Assembly: GCA_965249455.1 (NCBI GenBank)
Contig: OZ252236.1
Span: 4,774,001 to 4,838,000 of the forward strand
DNA length: 64,000 nucleotides
Origin: Jiulongibacter sp024742395
GTDB taxonomy: Bacteria > Bacteroidota > Bacteroidia > Cytophagales > Spirosomataceae
Reading direction: 5' to 3'
In this document: positions 16,568 to 25,179 of the stretch, piece after piece
How the letters are laid out: each line of letters begins with the position of its first letter
How positions within the stretch are numbered: position 1 is the first letter of the stretch
Translations under genes and position numbers: made by a program
Notes under the pieces: generated by a model
The model's input: the letters and a program-made list of their open reading frames with translations, nothing else
The model's database searches: none
Told to the model about the DNA's origin: nothing

Positions 16568-17311
16568 ATGAAAATATCCATCGTCACGGCCTCATATAAT
16601 AATAAAGATACTATTCTTCACACGCTTGAAACTGTAAGATCACAGATTAACTGCGAGGTAGAACATGTTGTTGTAGATGGCGGCTCCACAGACGGCACAA
16701 AGGAAATTCTGGAAAATTTTGGTGGAATCACTTTTATCTCAGAAAAAGATGAAGGTATTTATGATGCTTTAAACAAAGGTATAAAACTGGCAACTGGTGA
16801 TGTAGTAGGCACCTTAGGAGCAGATGACTTTTATCCTAATAATGAAGTGTTGTCAAAAATCAGTCGACTTTTTGCCGATGAGCACACCGATGTGGTTTAT
16901 GCCGATAAAAATTATGTGGCTCCCGAAGATATTACCAAAGTGGTTCGGCACTGGACAGCAGGCCCTTATAAACATGAGAACTGGCTTAGTGGATGGATGC
17001 CGCCACATCTGACTTTTTATATTCGAAGAAAGTATTTTGAGCAATATGGCTATTACAATAAAAGCTTTGCTTCTGCCGGGGATTATGAATTAATGCTCAG
17101 GATGATGTATAAGCACAAACTGAATATCAAGTATCTTCCGGAACTGGTAGTGACTATGCGAACAGGCGGCACCAGTACTGCCTCATTTAAAAACAGAATG
17201 AGAGCCAATAAAGAAGATAGAAAAGCCTGGCAGATTAACGGCCTAAAACCTAAATGGTACACTCTTTACATGAAACCTTTGTCTAAAATAAACCAATTTT
17301 TTGTTAAATGA
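16568..17311 (+). CDS. glycosyltransferase family 2
   Basis: 247-residue GT-A enzyme for surface glycan synthesis. MKISIVTASYNNKDTI opens the nucleotide-binding domain, DGGSTDGTKEIL and GDVVGTLGADDFY supply the acidic metal/donor residues, and WLSGWMPPHLTFYIRR with SAGDYELMLRMMYKH forms the acceptor side, as in WcaA/WcaE-like transferases. No membrane helix. It directly follows the GreA-like gene and overlaps the formyltransferase start by 4 nt (ATGA), beginning a three-gene cassette. Confidence 0.9.
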   Translation: MKISIVTASYNNKDTILHTLETVRSQINCEVEHVVVDGGSTDGTKEILENFGGITFISEKDEGIYDALNKGIKLATGDVVGTLGADDFYPNNEVLSKISRLFADEHTDVVYADKNYVAPEDITKVVRHWTAGPYKHENWLSGWMPPHLTFYIRRKYFEQYGYYNKSFASAGDYELMLRMMYKHKLNIKYLPELVVTMRTGGTSTASFKNRMRANKEDRKAWQINGLKPKWYTLYMKPLSKINQFFVK

Positions 17312-18072
17312 GAATTGTCATACTCACCCAAGACGACCCCTTTTTCCTAGGAAAGAACATCGATTATTTAATCAAAAAACTTCCTGCTCATTCTGAGGTA
17401 GTTGCCACCGTTCTTTTTGAGGTTTCTCCGTTTGGTAAGAGAGAAAGTTTTAAAGACAAAATGCTTAAGACTCTCGATATCTTCGGTTTCGGCTTCTTCA
17501 TGTATTATGGCTTTCAATTTCTTAAAGCTAAACTTTCTCCCTCTAGCTCAGTAGCCAATGTGCTAAAAAAGCATAATGTGCCGGTTATCCAATTAGAAAA
17601 GCCGGTTAACAACAAAGAAAGCTTAGAAATTATCAGAGGGTTGAAACCTGATTTATTAGTTTCGATCGGAGGCAACCAGATATTTAAAAGACCCTTGCTG
17701 GATAGTGCCACTCACGGTTGTGTGAATCTTCATACGGCCTTGCTGCCAAAATACCGGGGTTTAATGCCTTCTTTTTGGGTGCTAAGGTATAATGAAAAGT
17801 ATACAGGAGTATCTGTATTCCAGGTGGATGAAGGAATTGACTCAGGCCCTATAATTGTTCAGAAAAAGGTGGAGATTGGTGACAGAACGCAGCAGCAACT
17901 AATTAAAGATACTAAGGTCATTGGGATGGACTGTATCCTGGAATCCATTGAAAAGATACACACTGGCACGGTAGAGTATATTCCCAATCCTGAAGAAGAG
18001 AAGACCTATTTTACTTTCCCTACAAAAGAAGATGTGAAAGCATTCAGAGCAGCAGGAAAAAGATTTTTCTAA
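17308..18072 (+). CDS. formyltransferase (Fmt-like), probably sugar N-formyltransferase
   Basis: 254 residues. The formyl_transf_N fold is shown by LVSIGGNQIFKRPLLDSATHGCVNLHTALLPKYRGLMPSFW: the N-x-H (NLH) catalytic Asn/His and the LLPxYRG tetrahydrofolate loop, followed by GVSVFQVDEGIDSGPII with the catalytic Asp. It lacks the tRNA-binding C domain of true Fmt. With a glycosyltransferase upstream and a sugar deacetylase 2 nt downstream, an amino-sugar acceptor is likely. Product specificity cannot be read from sequence. Confidence 0.85.
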   Translation: MRIVILTQDDPFFLGKNIDYLIKKLPAHSEVVATVLFEVSPFGKRESFKDKMLKTLDIFGFGFFMYYGFQFLKAKLSPSSSVANVLKKHNVPVIQLEKPVNNKESLEIIRGLKPDLLVSIGGNQIFKRPLLDSATHGCVNLHTALLPKYRGLMPSFWVLRYNEKYTGVSVFQVDEGIDSGPIIVQKKVEIGDRTQQQLIKDTKVIGMDCILESIEKIHTGTVEYIPNPEEEKTYFTFPTKEDVKAFRAAGKRFF

Positions 18073-18073
18073 C

Positions 18074-18922
18074 ATGAATATATTGACTTTTGATATTGAA
18101 GACTGGTTTCACCTGTTGGATGTAGAAGCCACAAAAGATGAAGCCTCATGGGCAAAATATCCCTCAAGGATTCACCGTAATATGGATATCATTATGGGGA
18201 TGTTGGATTCATTAAATCAAAAGGCAACCTTTTTCTGCCTAGGCTGGGTGGCCAGGACTTACCCTGAGGTTATTAAAAGAATAGTTGATGCCGGTCATGA
18301 GATAGCAACACACTCAGATCTTCATCAATTGGCCTACACACAATCTAAACAGGAATTTACAAACGACTTAGAAAGATCAATCAAACAATTAGAGGACGCT
18401 TCTTCTCAAAAAATAAGGGCTTACAGGGCTCCCGGCTTCTCCTTTAAAAGTGAAAACAAATGGGTCTTTGATGTTTTGGTCAAAAACGGAATTGAGATTG
18501 ACTGCTCCATTTTCCCTGCAAAAAGAGGTCATGGTGGTTTTGAGGAGTTTGGCACAGCCAAGCCATGCTTTATTGAAGTGGATGGTCACCGGCTCAAAGA
18601 ATTCCCTATAAACCTTAAAAGTTTTATGGGGCAAAACCTCATATTTTCTGGCGGTGGATATTTCCGATTCTTTCCTTTACCTCTTTTAAAATCTCTATTT
18701 AAAAGCAGTCAGTATACGATGACCTATTTTCATCCCAGAGATTTTGATGCAGAGCAACCGGTAATAAATGAACTCTCATTGTTAAGGAAATTCAAATCCT
18801 ACTATGGATTGGAACATACAGAAGCTAAACTTGTTTCTCTTTTAAAAGACTTTGAATTTATTGACCTTCAAACGGCTAATAATTTGGTAGATTGGCAGAA
18901 TGCCGAGACTATTAAACTTTAG
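18074..18922 (+). CDS. polysaccharide deacetylase (CE4, DUF3473-type)
   Basis: 282 residues. MNILTFDIEDWFHL gives the first Asp pair of the NodB fold, then ATFFCLGWVARTYPEV, GHEIATHSDLHQ (metal His pair) and IRAYRAPGFSF (catalytic Arg region). The C-terminal part with MTYFHPRDFDAEQP resembles the extension found in exopolysaccharide deacetylases. No signal peptide, so it would act on a cytoplasmic lipid-linked glycan. Last gene of the GT/formyltransferase/deacetylase cassette. Confidence 0.9.
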   Translation: MNILTFDIEDWFHLLDVEATKDEASWAKYPSRIHRNMDIIMGMLDSLNQKATFFCLGWVARTYPEVIKRIVDAGHEIATHSDLHQLAYTQSKQEFTNDLERSIKQLEDASSQKIRAYRAPGFSFKSENKWVFDVLVKNGIEIDCSIFPAKRGHGGFEEFGTAKPCFIEVDGHRLKEFPINLKSFMGQNLIFSGGGYFRFFPLPLLKSLFKSSQYTMTYFHPRDFDAEQPVINELSLLRKFKSYYGLEHTEAKLVSLLKDFEFIDLQTANNLVDWQNAETIKL

Positions 18923-18948
18923 CTAGGTAAATTCCATTTTAGAGAATC

Positions 18949-19995
18949 ATGAAAAGATTTTTTGCACTTATTACACTTATTTTCATCACACTTAGTTCTT
19001 ATGCTCAGCACTTACCAGTTTACCGTAATCTGGTAATGGAAGGAGGGGGAATCAAGGGAATCGCTTATGGTGGAGCTCTCGCTGAGCTGGAAGAAAGAGG
19101 TGTAATGAAAAATATAATCAGAGTAGCGGGTACCTCTGCCGGAGCCATTCAGGCTTGTTTAGTCTCTCTAGGCTATACGGCCGACGAAATTTCAGATATA
19201 ATAGCCAGCACGCCTGTGGAGTCCTTCAATGACGGGGGCATAATGAAGAACAGTACAAAACTGCTATTTCAACAATACGGATGGTTTAAGGGAGATAATT
19301 TCTTAAGCACTATGGAAAGGCTAATTGCCAACAGAACAGGTAATGCCAATCTTACCTTTGCTGAGCTTCATGAACTGGCTAAGACCTACCCGTTTAGAGA
19401 TCTATATGTTGTGGGAGCTGATCTCTCTTCTCAGAAATCAGTAATCTTCTCTCATGAGTCTCACCCTAACATGAGAATAGCTGATGCTGTAAGAATCTCA
19501 ATGTCTATTCCTCTTTATTATAAAGCCATATGGGCCAATGAAGAAGGGAAAGTATTTTCAGACCCTAAACCCGAAGATAATTGTCATTTATATGTAGATG
19601 GTGGTATTTTGATGAATTACCCTATTGAAATTTTTGACAGGTCTATATACATCCCTGCTTGTGAAGGTGAAGTTTGCGATATGTTTAATCCTGAAACCAT
19701 TGGATTAAGACTAGACCGTCCAGAGCAAATAGATCATGAGGTAGAAAACGGTTTTGGAATAGCTCCATATGAAATTACAGATTTCAGCTCTTATTTGTCT
19801 TCACTTTCCAGTATTCTGATGAGGAATGTGAGTCCTGCACATCCCAAAGATGTAGACAGAACTATCTATATTAATGACATGGGGATAAGCTCTAGAGTAA
19901 GAAGAGTGCCCGATGAAGAAAAAATAGCCATGATGAAAAGTGGAAGAGAGGGTGTTAAACTTTTCTTAAGTAGAATAAATCTATTGCTAGATTAA
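18949..19995 (+). CDS. exported patatin-like phospholipase
   Basis: 348 residues with a signal peptide (about 1-20, SSYAQ). Patatin Ser-Asp dyad is complete: oxyanion motif GGGIKG (32-37), nucleophile GTSAG (S63) and the Asp motif DGGILMNYP (about 218). Predicted lipid acyl hydrolase acting in the periplasm or outside the cell. The C-terminal 70 residues include SSILMRNVSPAHPKD. It lies 26 nt after the deacetylase, so read-through from the glycan cassette is possible, but its role looks unrelated. Confidence 0.9.
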   Translation: MKRFFALITLIFITLSSYAQHLPVYRNLVMEGGGIKGIAYGGALAELEERGVMKNIIRVAGTSAGAIQACLVSLGYTADEISDIIASTPVESFNDGGIMKNSTKLLFQQYGWFKGDNFLSTMERLIANRTGNANLTFAELHELAKTYPFRDLYVVGADLSSQKSVIFSHESHPNMRIADAVRISMSIPLYYKAIWANEEGKVFSDPKPEDNCHLYVDGGILMNYPIEIFDRSIYIPACEGEVCDMFNPETIGLRLDRPEQIDHEVENGFGIAPYEITDFSSYLSSLSSILMRNVSPAHPKDVDRTIYINDMGISSRVRRVPDEEKIAMMKSGREGVKLFLSRINLLLD

Positions 19996-20014
19996 CTAAA
20001 GCCTTACATTTTTG

Positions 20015-20022
20015 TATGTTTG
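20015..20022 (+). promoter_or_regulatory. -7 element upstream of the DUF1080 gene
   Basis: TATGTTTG matches TAnnTTTG, 33 nt before the ATG at 20056; no correctly spaced TTG seen. Confidence 0.4.
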
Positions 20023-20055
20023 GAATCTAATTTTAATTAACCGTACAAGAAACCT

Positions 20056-20841
20056 ATGAATTTCTATAAAGTAACCCTATCTGCGGCTATTGCCACCTTG
20101 TCTATAAGCAGCTGTCTTGCACAGTATTCAAGCATCCCACCAGAAGTTTCGCCAATGCCAATGAAGCCTGAAATGACTGAAATCTGGGAACCTGAAGTAA
20201 CAGTGGTAACACCTGGAAAAAAACTGGGAGATGCACCTTCAGACGCAATAATTCTTTTTGATGGCTCAAGTTTAGATCAGTGGGTAAGTCAGACAGACCC
20301 TACTAAGCCTGCTCCATGGACGATCGTAAATAACGATCATTTTGAAGTTAAGCCTGGAACTGGCGGAATTCAAACAAAAATGAAGTTTGGTGATATCCAG
20401 TTGCATATTGAATTCTCTGCACCAGATAAAGTAGAAGGCGTAAGTCAGGGAAGAGGAAACTCAGGTGTTTTCTTACAAAACAGATATGAGCTGCAAATTT
20501 TAGATTCTTATCAGAACAGAACATACAGAAACGGTCAGGCCGGAAGTATTTATAAAGACGTAGCACCACTTGTTAATGCAATGAGAAGCCCGTTAGAGTG
20601 GAATACCTACGATATTATATACACTGCCCCAAGATATAAAGCCAGCGGTGCTGTAGATTATCCGGCAAGAATCACAGTATTACATAATGGTGTTTTAATC
20701 CAGAACAACACTACGATAGCCGGACTAACCAATTACATAGGCCTTCATATGTACCCGGATGCTCATGGCGATGATGTGATTGCTCTGCAAGACCATGGCA
20801 ATAAAACTCAATTCAGAAATATCTGGTTGAGAAAACTGTAA
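20056..20841 (+). CDS. DUF1080 (3-keto-disaccharide hydrolase-like) exported protein
   Basis: 261 residues, signal peptide about 1-22 (SSCLAQ, possibly a lipobox with Cys). The concanavalin-like DUF1080 fold is clear: AIILFDGSSLDQWVSQ, WTIVNNDHFEVKPGTGGIQTK, FGDIQLHIEFSAP, RGNSGVFLQNRYELQILDS and QFRNIWLRKL at the end. DUF1080 proteins act on sugars, some as 3-keto-glycoside hydrolases; here the substrate is unknown. Followed by a strong terminator. Confidence 0.9.
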   Translation: MNFYKVTLSAAIATLSISSCLAQYSSIPPEVSPMPMKPEMTEIWEPEVTVVTPGKKLGDAPSDAIILFDGSSLDQWVSQTDPTKPAPWTIVNNDHFEVKPGTGGIQTKMKFGDIQLHIEFSAPDKVEGVSQGRGNSGVFLQNRYELQILDSYQNRTYRNGQAGSIYKDVAPLVNAMRSPLEWNTYDIIYTAPRYKASGAVDYPARITVLHNGVLIQNNTTIAGLTNYIGLHMYPDAHGDDVIALQDHGNKTQFRNIWLRKL

Positions 20842-20867
20842 GACAAAATCATCTATATAAGACTTTT

Positions 20868-20894
20868 GGGAGGGCTTCGCTCTCCCATTTTTTT
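20868..20894 (+). terminator. intrinsic terminator after the DUF1080 gene
   Basis: GGGAGGGC pairs with GCTCTCCC (one G-U) around a UUC loop, then ATTTTTTT. It ends directly at the ATG of prmC, so prmC needs another promoter or read-through. Confidence 0.9.
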
Positions 20895-21728
20895 ATGAAA
20901 ACAGCCAAAGAAATATTTGATCATTTTATAAATCAAATTCATTTCACAGATGAAGGTGAAAAAAAGTCAATGGCCTATTTGCTGCTTGAAGATGTCTTTG
21001 ATTTAACTAAAACAGATATAATTGTAGATAAGTCAGTTAATATAGATGAAGCCCTTTTGTTTAGATGCATAGATAGAATCAATAATAATGAGCCTATACA
21101 GCAGGTTATAGGTTTTACATTTTTTAGGGGCAGGAAGTTTAATGTGAACCCATCTGTGCTCATACCCAGAATTGAAACTGAGGAGTTAATTGAACATATC
21201 AAATCCTTAAAAATTAGCTCTCCTTCAGTTTTAGACATTGGCACTGGCTCTGGTTGCATAGCCATTTCTCTTGATTTAGAAATACCTGAGGCCGAAGTAT
21301 GGGCTCTTGATATATCTGAAGCGGCACTGACCATAGCGAAAGAAAATCAGAAAAGCCTTAATTCTAAAGTTAGTTTCATTCAGGCCGATTTCCTCAAAGA
21401 CTTCTCATTTGCCCATGATTTAGACGTAGTGGTGAGTAATCCTCCTTACATCCGTGATTTTGAAAAAGAAGAGATGGAACCCAATGTCCTGGATCATGAA
21501 CCTCACCTTGCCCTTTTTGTTCCTGATGAAAACCCGCTTGTATTTTATGAGGCATTAGCCTCGTTTGGTAAAAAGAACTTAAAGAATAACGGATACGTCC
21601 TGGCAGAAATAAACAGTTATTTGGGAAAAGAAACATTGGCTCTTTTTGAACAATACGACTACAAAGAAGTAGAAATCATCAAAGATATATTTGACAAAGA
21701 CCGCTTTGTTAAAGCCAAAAAATACTAG
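20895..21728 (+). CDS. prmC: PrmC, peptide chain release factor glutamine methyltransferase
   Basis: 277 residues. Methylates the GGQ glutamine of release factors. Helical N domain (about 1-85), then the SAM-binding fold with VLDIGTGSGCIAIS (113-126) and the glutamine-binding NPPY (182-185) in VVSNPPYIRDFEKEEM, followed by VLDHEPHLALF. Length and order are typical. The ATG is immediately downstream of the upstream gene's terminator. Confidence 0.95.
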   Translation: MKTAKEIFDHFINQIHFTDEGEKKSMAYLLLEDVFDLTKTDIIVDKSVNIDEALLFRCIDRINNNEPIQQVIGFTFFRGRKFNVNPSVLIPRIETEELIEHIKSLKISSPSVLDIGTGSGCIAISLDLEIPEAEVWALDISEAALTIAKENQKSLNSKVSFIQADFLKDFSFAHDLDVVVSNPPYIRDFEKEEMEPNVLDHEPHLALFVPDENPLVFYEALASFGKKNLKNNGYVLAEINSYLGKETLALFEQYDYKEVEIIKDIFDKDRFVKAKKY

Positions 21729-21769
21729 AATAATCATTTTTAATACCGTTTTCGCTAATTTCACGTCTA

Positions 21770-22744
21770 ATGGCAGAAAGAACAGAGCTTCAGGAGAAAA
21801 TTAAAGCTGTTTTTGAAGAAGTTTCAAAAGTAGTAGTAGGACAAGATTATCTGGTCAATAGATTACTTATTGGACTTTTTACCGGTGGTCATATCTTACT
21901 GGAGGGTGTGCCCGGCCTGGCCAAAACGAAAACGATCAATACACTGGCTCAGGTTCTAGAATTAGGTTTTAAACGTCTTCAGTTTACACCTGACTTACTT
22001 CCTGCCGACTTGGTAGGCACAATGATATACAACCAAAAATCTGGAGATTTTGAGGTTAAAAAAGGGCCCATTTTTGCCAACCTCATTCTGGCAGATGAAG
22101 TAAACCGTGCTCCGGCTAAAGTTCAGTCAGCTTTACTTGAAGCTATGGCCGAAAAACAAGTAACTATTGGATCTGAAACTTACCAGTTAGATAAACCATT
22201 TCTGGTTATGGCCACACAAAACCCGGTGGAGCAGGAAGGTACTTACCCACTGCCAGAAGCACAGGTAGACAGGTTCATGATGAAAATATTTGTCAATTAT
22301 CTCGATAAAAAAAGTGAACTGGAGGTTTTAAGACGTATGACTAATATGGATTGGGAATATGAACCTCAAAAGATTTTATCTTCTGAAGATATCCTGGCTA
22401 TACGTCATGAAATTAACAAGGTAGAAATCTCTGATATGCTGGAAAGATATATTGTAGAATTGGTCTTTGCCACTCGCTTTCCCAGAGATTATGGTTTAGA
22501 GGAAGAAGCCCACTATGTACAATTTGGCGTTTCTCCACGTGCCGGAATAGCCTTATATAATGCAGCCAAGGCAACAGCCTTTTTTGATGGCAGAGATTAC
22601 GTTTTACCTGATGATATTAAACCTTTGGTAAATGACGTTTTTAATCATAGAATCATACTCAACTACGAAGCTGACGCAGACGGTGTGACCAATGAGCAAA
22701 TCATTGAGAGAGTTTTGAATAAAGTGCCAATAACGGGCAAATAA
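21770..22744 (+). CDS. MoxR-type AAA+ ATPase
   Basis: 324 residues. Walker A GVPGLAKT (46-53), PDLLPADLVGT pore region, Walker B ANLILADEVNRAPAKVQ, sensor 1 MATQNPVEQEGTYPLPEAQVDRF, and the C-terminal lid with FGVSPRAGIAL. MoxR ATPases act as metal-insertion or assembly chaperones, usually beside DUF58/VWA genes; none is present here, as hemB follows convergently with a 2-nt gap. The partner must be elsewhere. Confidence 0.93.
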   Translation: MAERTELQEKIKAVFEEVSKVVVGQDYLVNRLLIGLFTGGHILLEGVPGLAKTKTINTLAQVLELGFKRLQFTPDLLPADLVGTMIYNQKSGDFEVKKGPIFANLILADEVNRAPAKVQSALLEAMAEKQVTIGSETYQLDKPFLVMATQNPVEQEGTYPLPEAQVDRFMMKIFVNYLDKKSELEVLRRMTNMDWEYEPQKILSSEDILAIRHEINKVEISDMLERYIVELVFATRFPRDYGLEEEAHYVQFGVSPRAGIALYNAAKATAFFDGRDYVLPDDIKPLVNDVFNHRIILNYEADADGVTNEQIIERVLNKVPITGK

Positions 22745-22746
22745 CA

Positions 22747-23727
22747 CTACCTGTTTTTTAAGATTGCTGCAGCCTCTTTTGCAAAATAGGTAAGAATGAT
22801 ACTTGCTCCGGCTCTTTTCATACTAAGCAGCATCTCCATCATGGCTTTTTCTCCATCTATCCAGCCATTTTGAGCCGCAGCTTTTATCATCGCATATTCA
22901 CCTGAAACATTATACGCAGCTATAGGTATGTCATAGTTCTGGTTTAAAGCCCTAATTACGTCTAAATAGCTGAATGCAGGCTTTACCATCATCATATCAG
23001 CACCTTCGTCAAAATCCAGGTCAGCCTCCATGATGGCTTCATTGACGTTGGCCGGATCCATTTGATATGTTTTCTTATCACCAAACTTAGGAGCAGAATC
23101 CAGGGCATCTCTGAAAGGGCCATAAAAGGCCGAAGCATATTTTGCAGTATAAGCCATGATACTAACCTCTGTAAAATCTGCATCATCTAATGCCTCACGA
23201 ATTTCGCCAATTCTACCATCCATCATATCTGAAGGGCCAATGATATCTGCTCCGGCTTCTGCCTGAGCTACAGCCATATCGCAGAGAATTTCCACTGTTT
23301 CGTCATTCAGTATTTTTCCATCTTCTACAATGCCGTCGTGCCCATCTGAGCTGTATGGATCCATCGCCACATCGGTCATTATCATTAAATCTGGATAGGC
23401 AGATTTCACCTGTCTGATGGCCTCTAAATAAAGAGTCTCAGCTATGATGCTTTCTGAAGCAAACTTATCTTTCTTACTTTCAGGATAGTTTGGGAAAAGG
23501 CATATACACTTTATTCCTAAACTGACTACCTCTTTAAGTTCAATAAGAAGCTCATCAAGACTAAACCTGTAAATACCCGGCATAGACTTTATCTCCTGCT
23601 TTGTTTTTTTCCCTTCCATGACAAACATTGGGAAAATAAAATCATTAACAGAAAGAGTATTCTCTGCAACCATTGCTCTAATTGCTGCATTCTTACGGTT
23701 CCTTCTAGGTCTTCTCGATAGTTCCAT
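22747..23727 (-). CDS. hemB: HemB, delta-aminolevulinic acid dehydratase
   Basis: 326 residues. Condenses two 5-aminolevulinate to porphobilinogen in haem synthesis. The Schiff-base lysines lie in MAYTAKYASAFYGPFRDA and MMVKPAFSYLDV. The metal site region at 119-131 reads DVAMDPYSSDGHD: the three zinc cysteines of zinc-type enzymes are Ala/Asp, so this is the magnesium-type form. A TACTTTTG promoter element is upstream. Converges with the MoxR gene. Confidence 0.97.
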   Translation of the reverse strand: MELSRRPRRNRKNAAIRAMVAENTLSVNDFIFPMFVMEGKKTKQEIKSMPGIYRFSLDELLIELKEVVSLGIKCICLFPNYPESKKDKFASESIIAETLYLEAIRQVKSAYPDLMIMTDVAMDPYSSDGHDGIVEDGKILNDETVEILCDMAVAQAEAGADIIGPSDMMDGRIGEIREALDDADFTEVSIMAYTAKYASAFYGPFRDALDSAPKFGDKKTYQMDPANVNEAIMEADLDFDEGADMMMVKPAFSYLDVIRALNQNYDIPIAAYNVSGEYAMIKAAAQNGWIDGEKAMMEMLLSMKRAGASIILTYFAKEAAAILKNR

Positions 23728-23748
23728 TTTGCTTCTTTTTTAGATGCA

Positions 23749-23756
23749 CAAAAGTA
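23749..23756 (-). promoter_or_regulatory. -7 element of hemB promoter
   Basis: Minus strand reads TACTTTTG, a TAnnTTTG match, 22 nt before the hemB ATG. The -33 region has only TTC. Confidence 0.5.
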
Positions 23757-23800
23757 AGGAATTCATTAGAGGGAAGGCATAGAGAAGTGAGAATTGTTCT

Positions 23801-24595
23801 ATGACAGAAGTGAAAAAAATAACTAAATTACGTGATCTAAAATCAAGTATGAGCCTAAACCTATCCAACTATAAATCAATCGCTCAATGGGCCTCAGGAA
23901 ATGTTTTCTTTGCCAGAATACTTTTCTCACTCACTGAAATTTTTAGGCTTAGTATTGCCTTTTATCTAGGCAGTGTGCTTTCAAAAGACATCGGAATAAA
24001 TGAGCTTATTCTTGTAACGATTTTGATAATGTCATTCCTGTTTACTGCCCTTAAATTCAGAGGCAACGGCAGGCGTGTGCAAACTCTTTTTCTAATGTCT
24101 CTTTCCTGGTTTTTTAGTTTCACCTTTGGAGGTATTACTCATCCTACAGGTCAACAGTTAAACCAAACTGTTTTTGCGGGAGACACTTATGGCGAGCCTC
24201 AAACTAGCATAACTGAAGAAGTCAAAAAATCGAAATCAATCATTTCTTTCAAAAAGAATTCAGAAAAAATGCCCGATTCCAAGAGAAGATGGGCTTATGT
24301 CTTATTGTTCTTACTAAGTCTGCCGCTCACCTATTACGGGCTGGCACTAACCTGCAGTTTGGGCTGTGCAGGTTATTCGTTTTTTGCCATTTTAGCATTA
24401 ATAACCAGCTTTGGTTTGTTTTCCGGCGGCATGTTTTTCCTAGCCAAAGCTTTCAGAAGAGGCTTTATCAAAAAACACAAGGATATGGAACGACAGGAAA
24501 AAAAGAAAGAATGGAAACGGTTCCTGTTAGCCTGGGCCATCACCACCGGACTCTTTGGCCTTTTCCTGATTGTAATAAATGTGGTTAATTCTTAA
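23801..24595 (+). CDS. uncharacterised membrane protein
   Basis: 264 residues, family not recognised. Hydrophobic helices at about 43-60, 64-83, 94-110, 166-184, 193-215 and 240-260, separated by a charged cytoplasmic-looking loop (about 130-165) and a Lys/Glu-rich loop (about 218-240). TCSLGCAGYS holds a cysteine pair at the start of helix five. The last 11 nt overlap the convergent methyltransferase gene. No functional guess is justified. Confidence 0.65.
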   Translation: MTEVKKITKLRDLKSSMSLNLSNYKSIAQWASGNVFFARILFSLTEIFRLSIAFYLGSVLSKDIGINELILVTILIMSFLFTALKFRGNGRRVQTLFLMSLSWFFSFTFGGITHPTGQQLNQTVFAGDTYGEPQTSITEEVKKSKSIISFKKNSEKMPDSKRRWAYVLLFLLSLPLTYYGLALTCSLGCAGYSFFAILALITSFGLFSGGMFFLAKAFRRGFIKKHKDMERQEKKKEWKRFLLAWAITTGLFGLFLIVINVVNS

Positions 24596-25175
24596 GTTTC
24601 AGCTGAATAAAAAGTTCTTTCCCTTCTCTGGGTTTTATTGAATTGTAACAGGCAGACATCTTACTTTCAAAATACTTTTCAAAGTATCTCAGGTATTCAT
24701 CTGCACTGCCCCCAAAAGGCGGCCCTCCGGGCATTTGTACACCAAAAAAAACTCCCGCCAAGACTCCCTTTTTTCTTAATAATTGACTCATTTTTCTTGC
24801 ATAAGATTCTCTTAATGAAGGATCTAGTGCACAAAAGAAAGTTTGTTCCAGAATAAGATCAAAGTTCCCTTCAAGACTGAAAAAATCACCATGAATAACT
24901 TCGCATTTATTCGCCTTTATTTCTTTGACAAACTTCTCTTTTAATGAATCTGTCAGCACTTTTGAAATATCAATCAGTGTAACCTTCTTAAAGCCTTTAG
25001 AAAGTAGATATTCAGCTTCATATGAGTTTCCGCAGCCCGGAATTAAAATTGAGATATCTTTATCAACTAACTGATCTATATATTCTTTTAAGGGTCTTGA
25101 AACTTCACCCAGGTCCCAGCCTGTTAAATTTGAGTTATACCTGGACGACCAGAATTCATCATTTAGTTCATTCAT
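24585..25175 (-). CDS. TPMT-family SAM-dependent methyltransferase
   Basis: 196 residues, the length of the thiopurine-methyltransferase-like family. EFWSSRYNSNLTGWDLGEVSRPLKEY is the family N terminus, ISILIPGCGNSYEAEYL is the SAM loop, VTLIDISKVLTDSLKEKF follows, and LILEQTFFCALDPSLRE-YARKM is the family motif after strand 4. It likely methylates a small thiol, selenol or halide; the acceptor is unknown. It is 4 nt downstream of the YfcC carrier, so the two form an operon. Confidence 0.88.
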   Translation of the reverse strand: MNELNDEFWSSRYNSNLTGWDLGEVSRPLKEYIDQLVDKDISILIPGCGNSYEAEYLLSKGFKKVTLIDISKVLTDSLKEKFVKEIKANKCEVIHGDFFSLEGNFDLILEQTFFCALDPSLRESYARKMSQLLRKKGVLAGVFFGVQMPGGPPFGGSADEYLRYFEKYFESKMSACYNSIKPREGKELFIQLKLKN

Positions 25176-25179
25176 ATAA

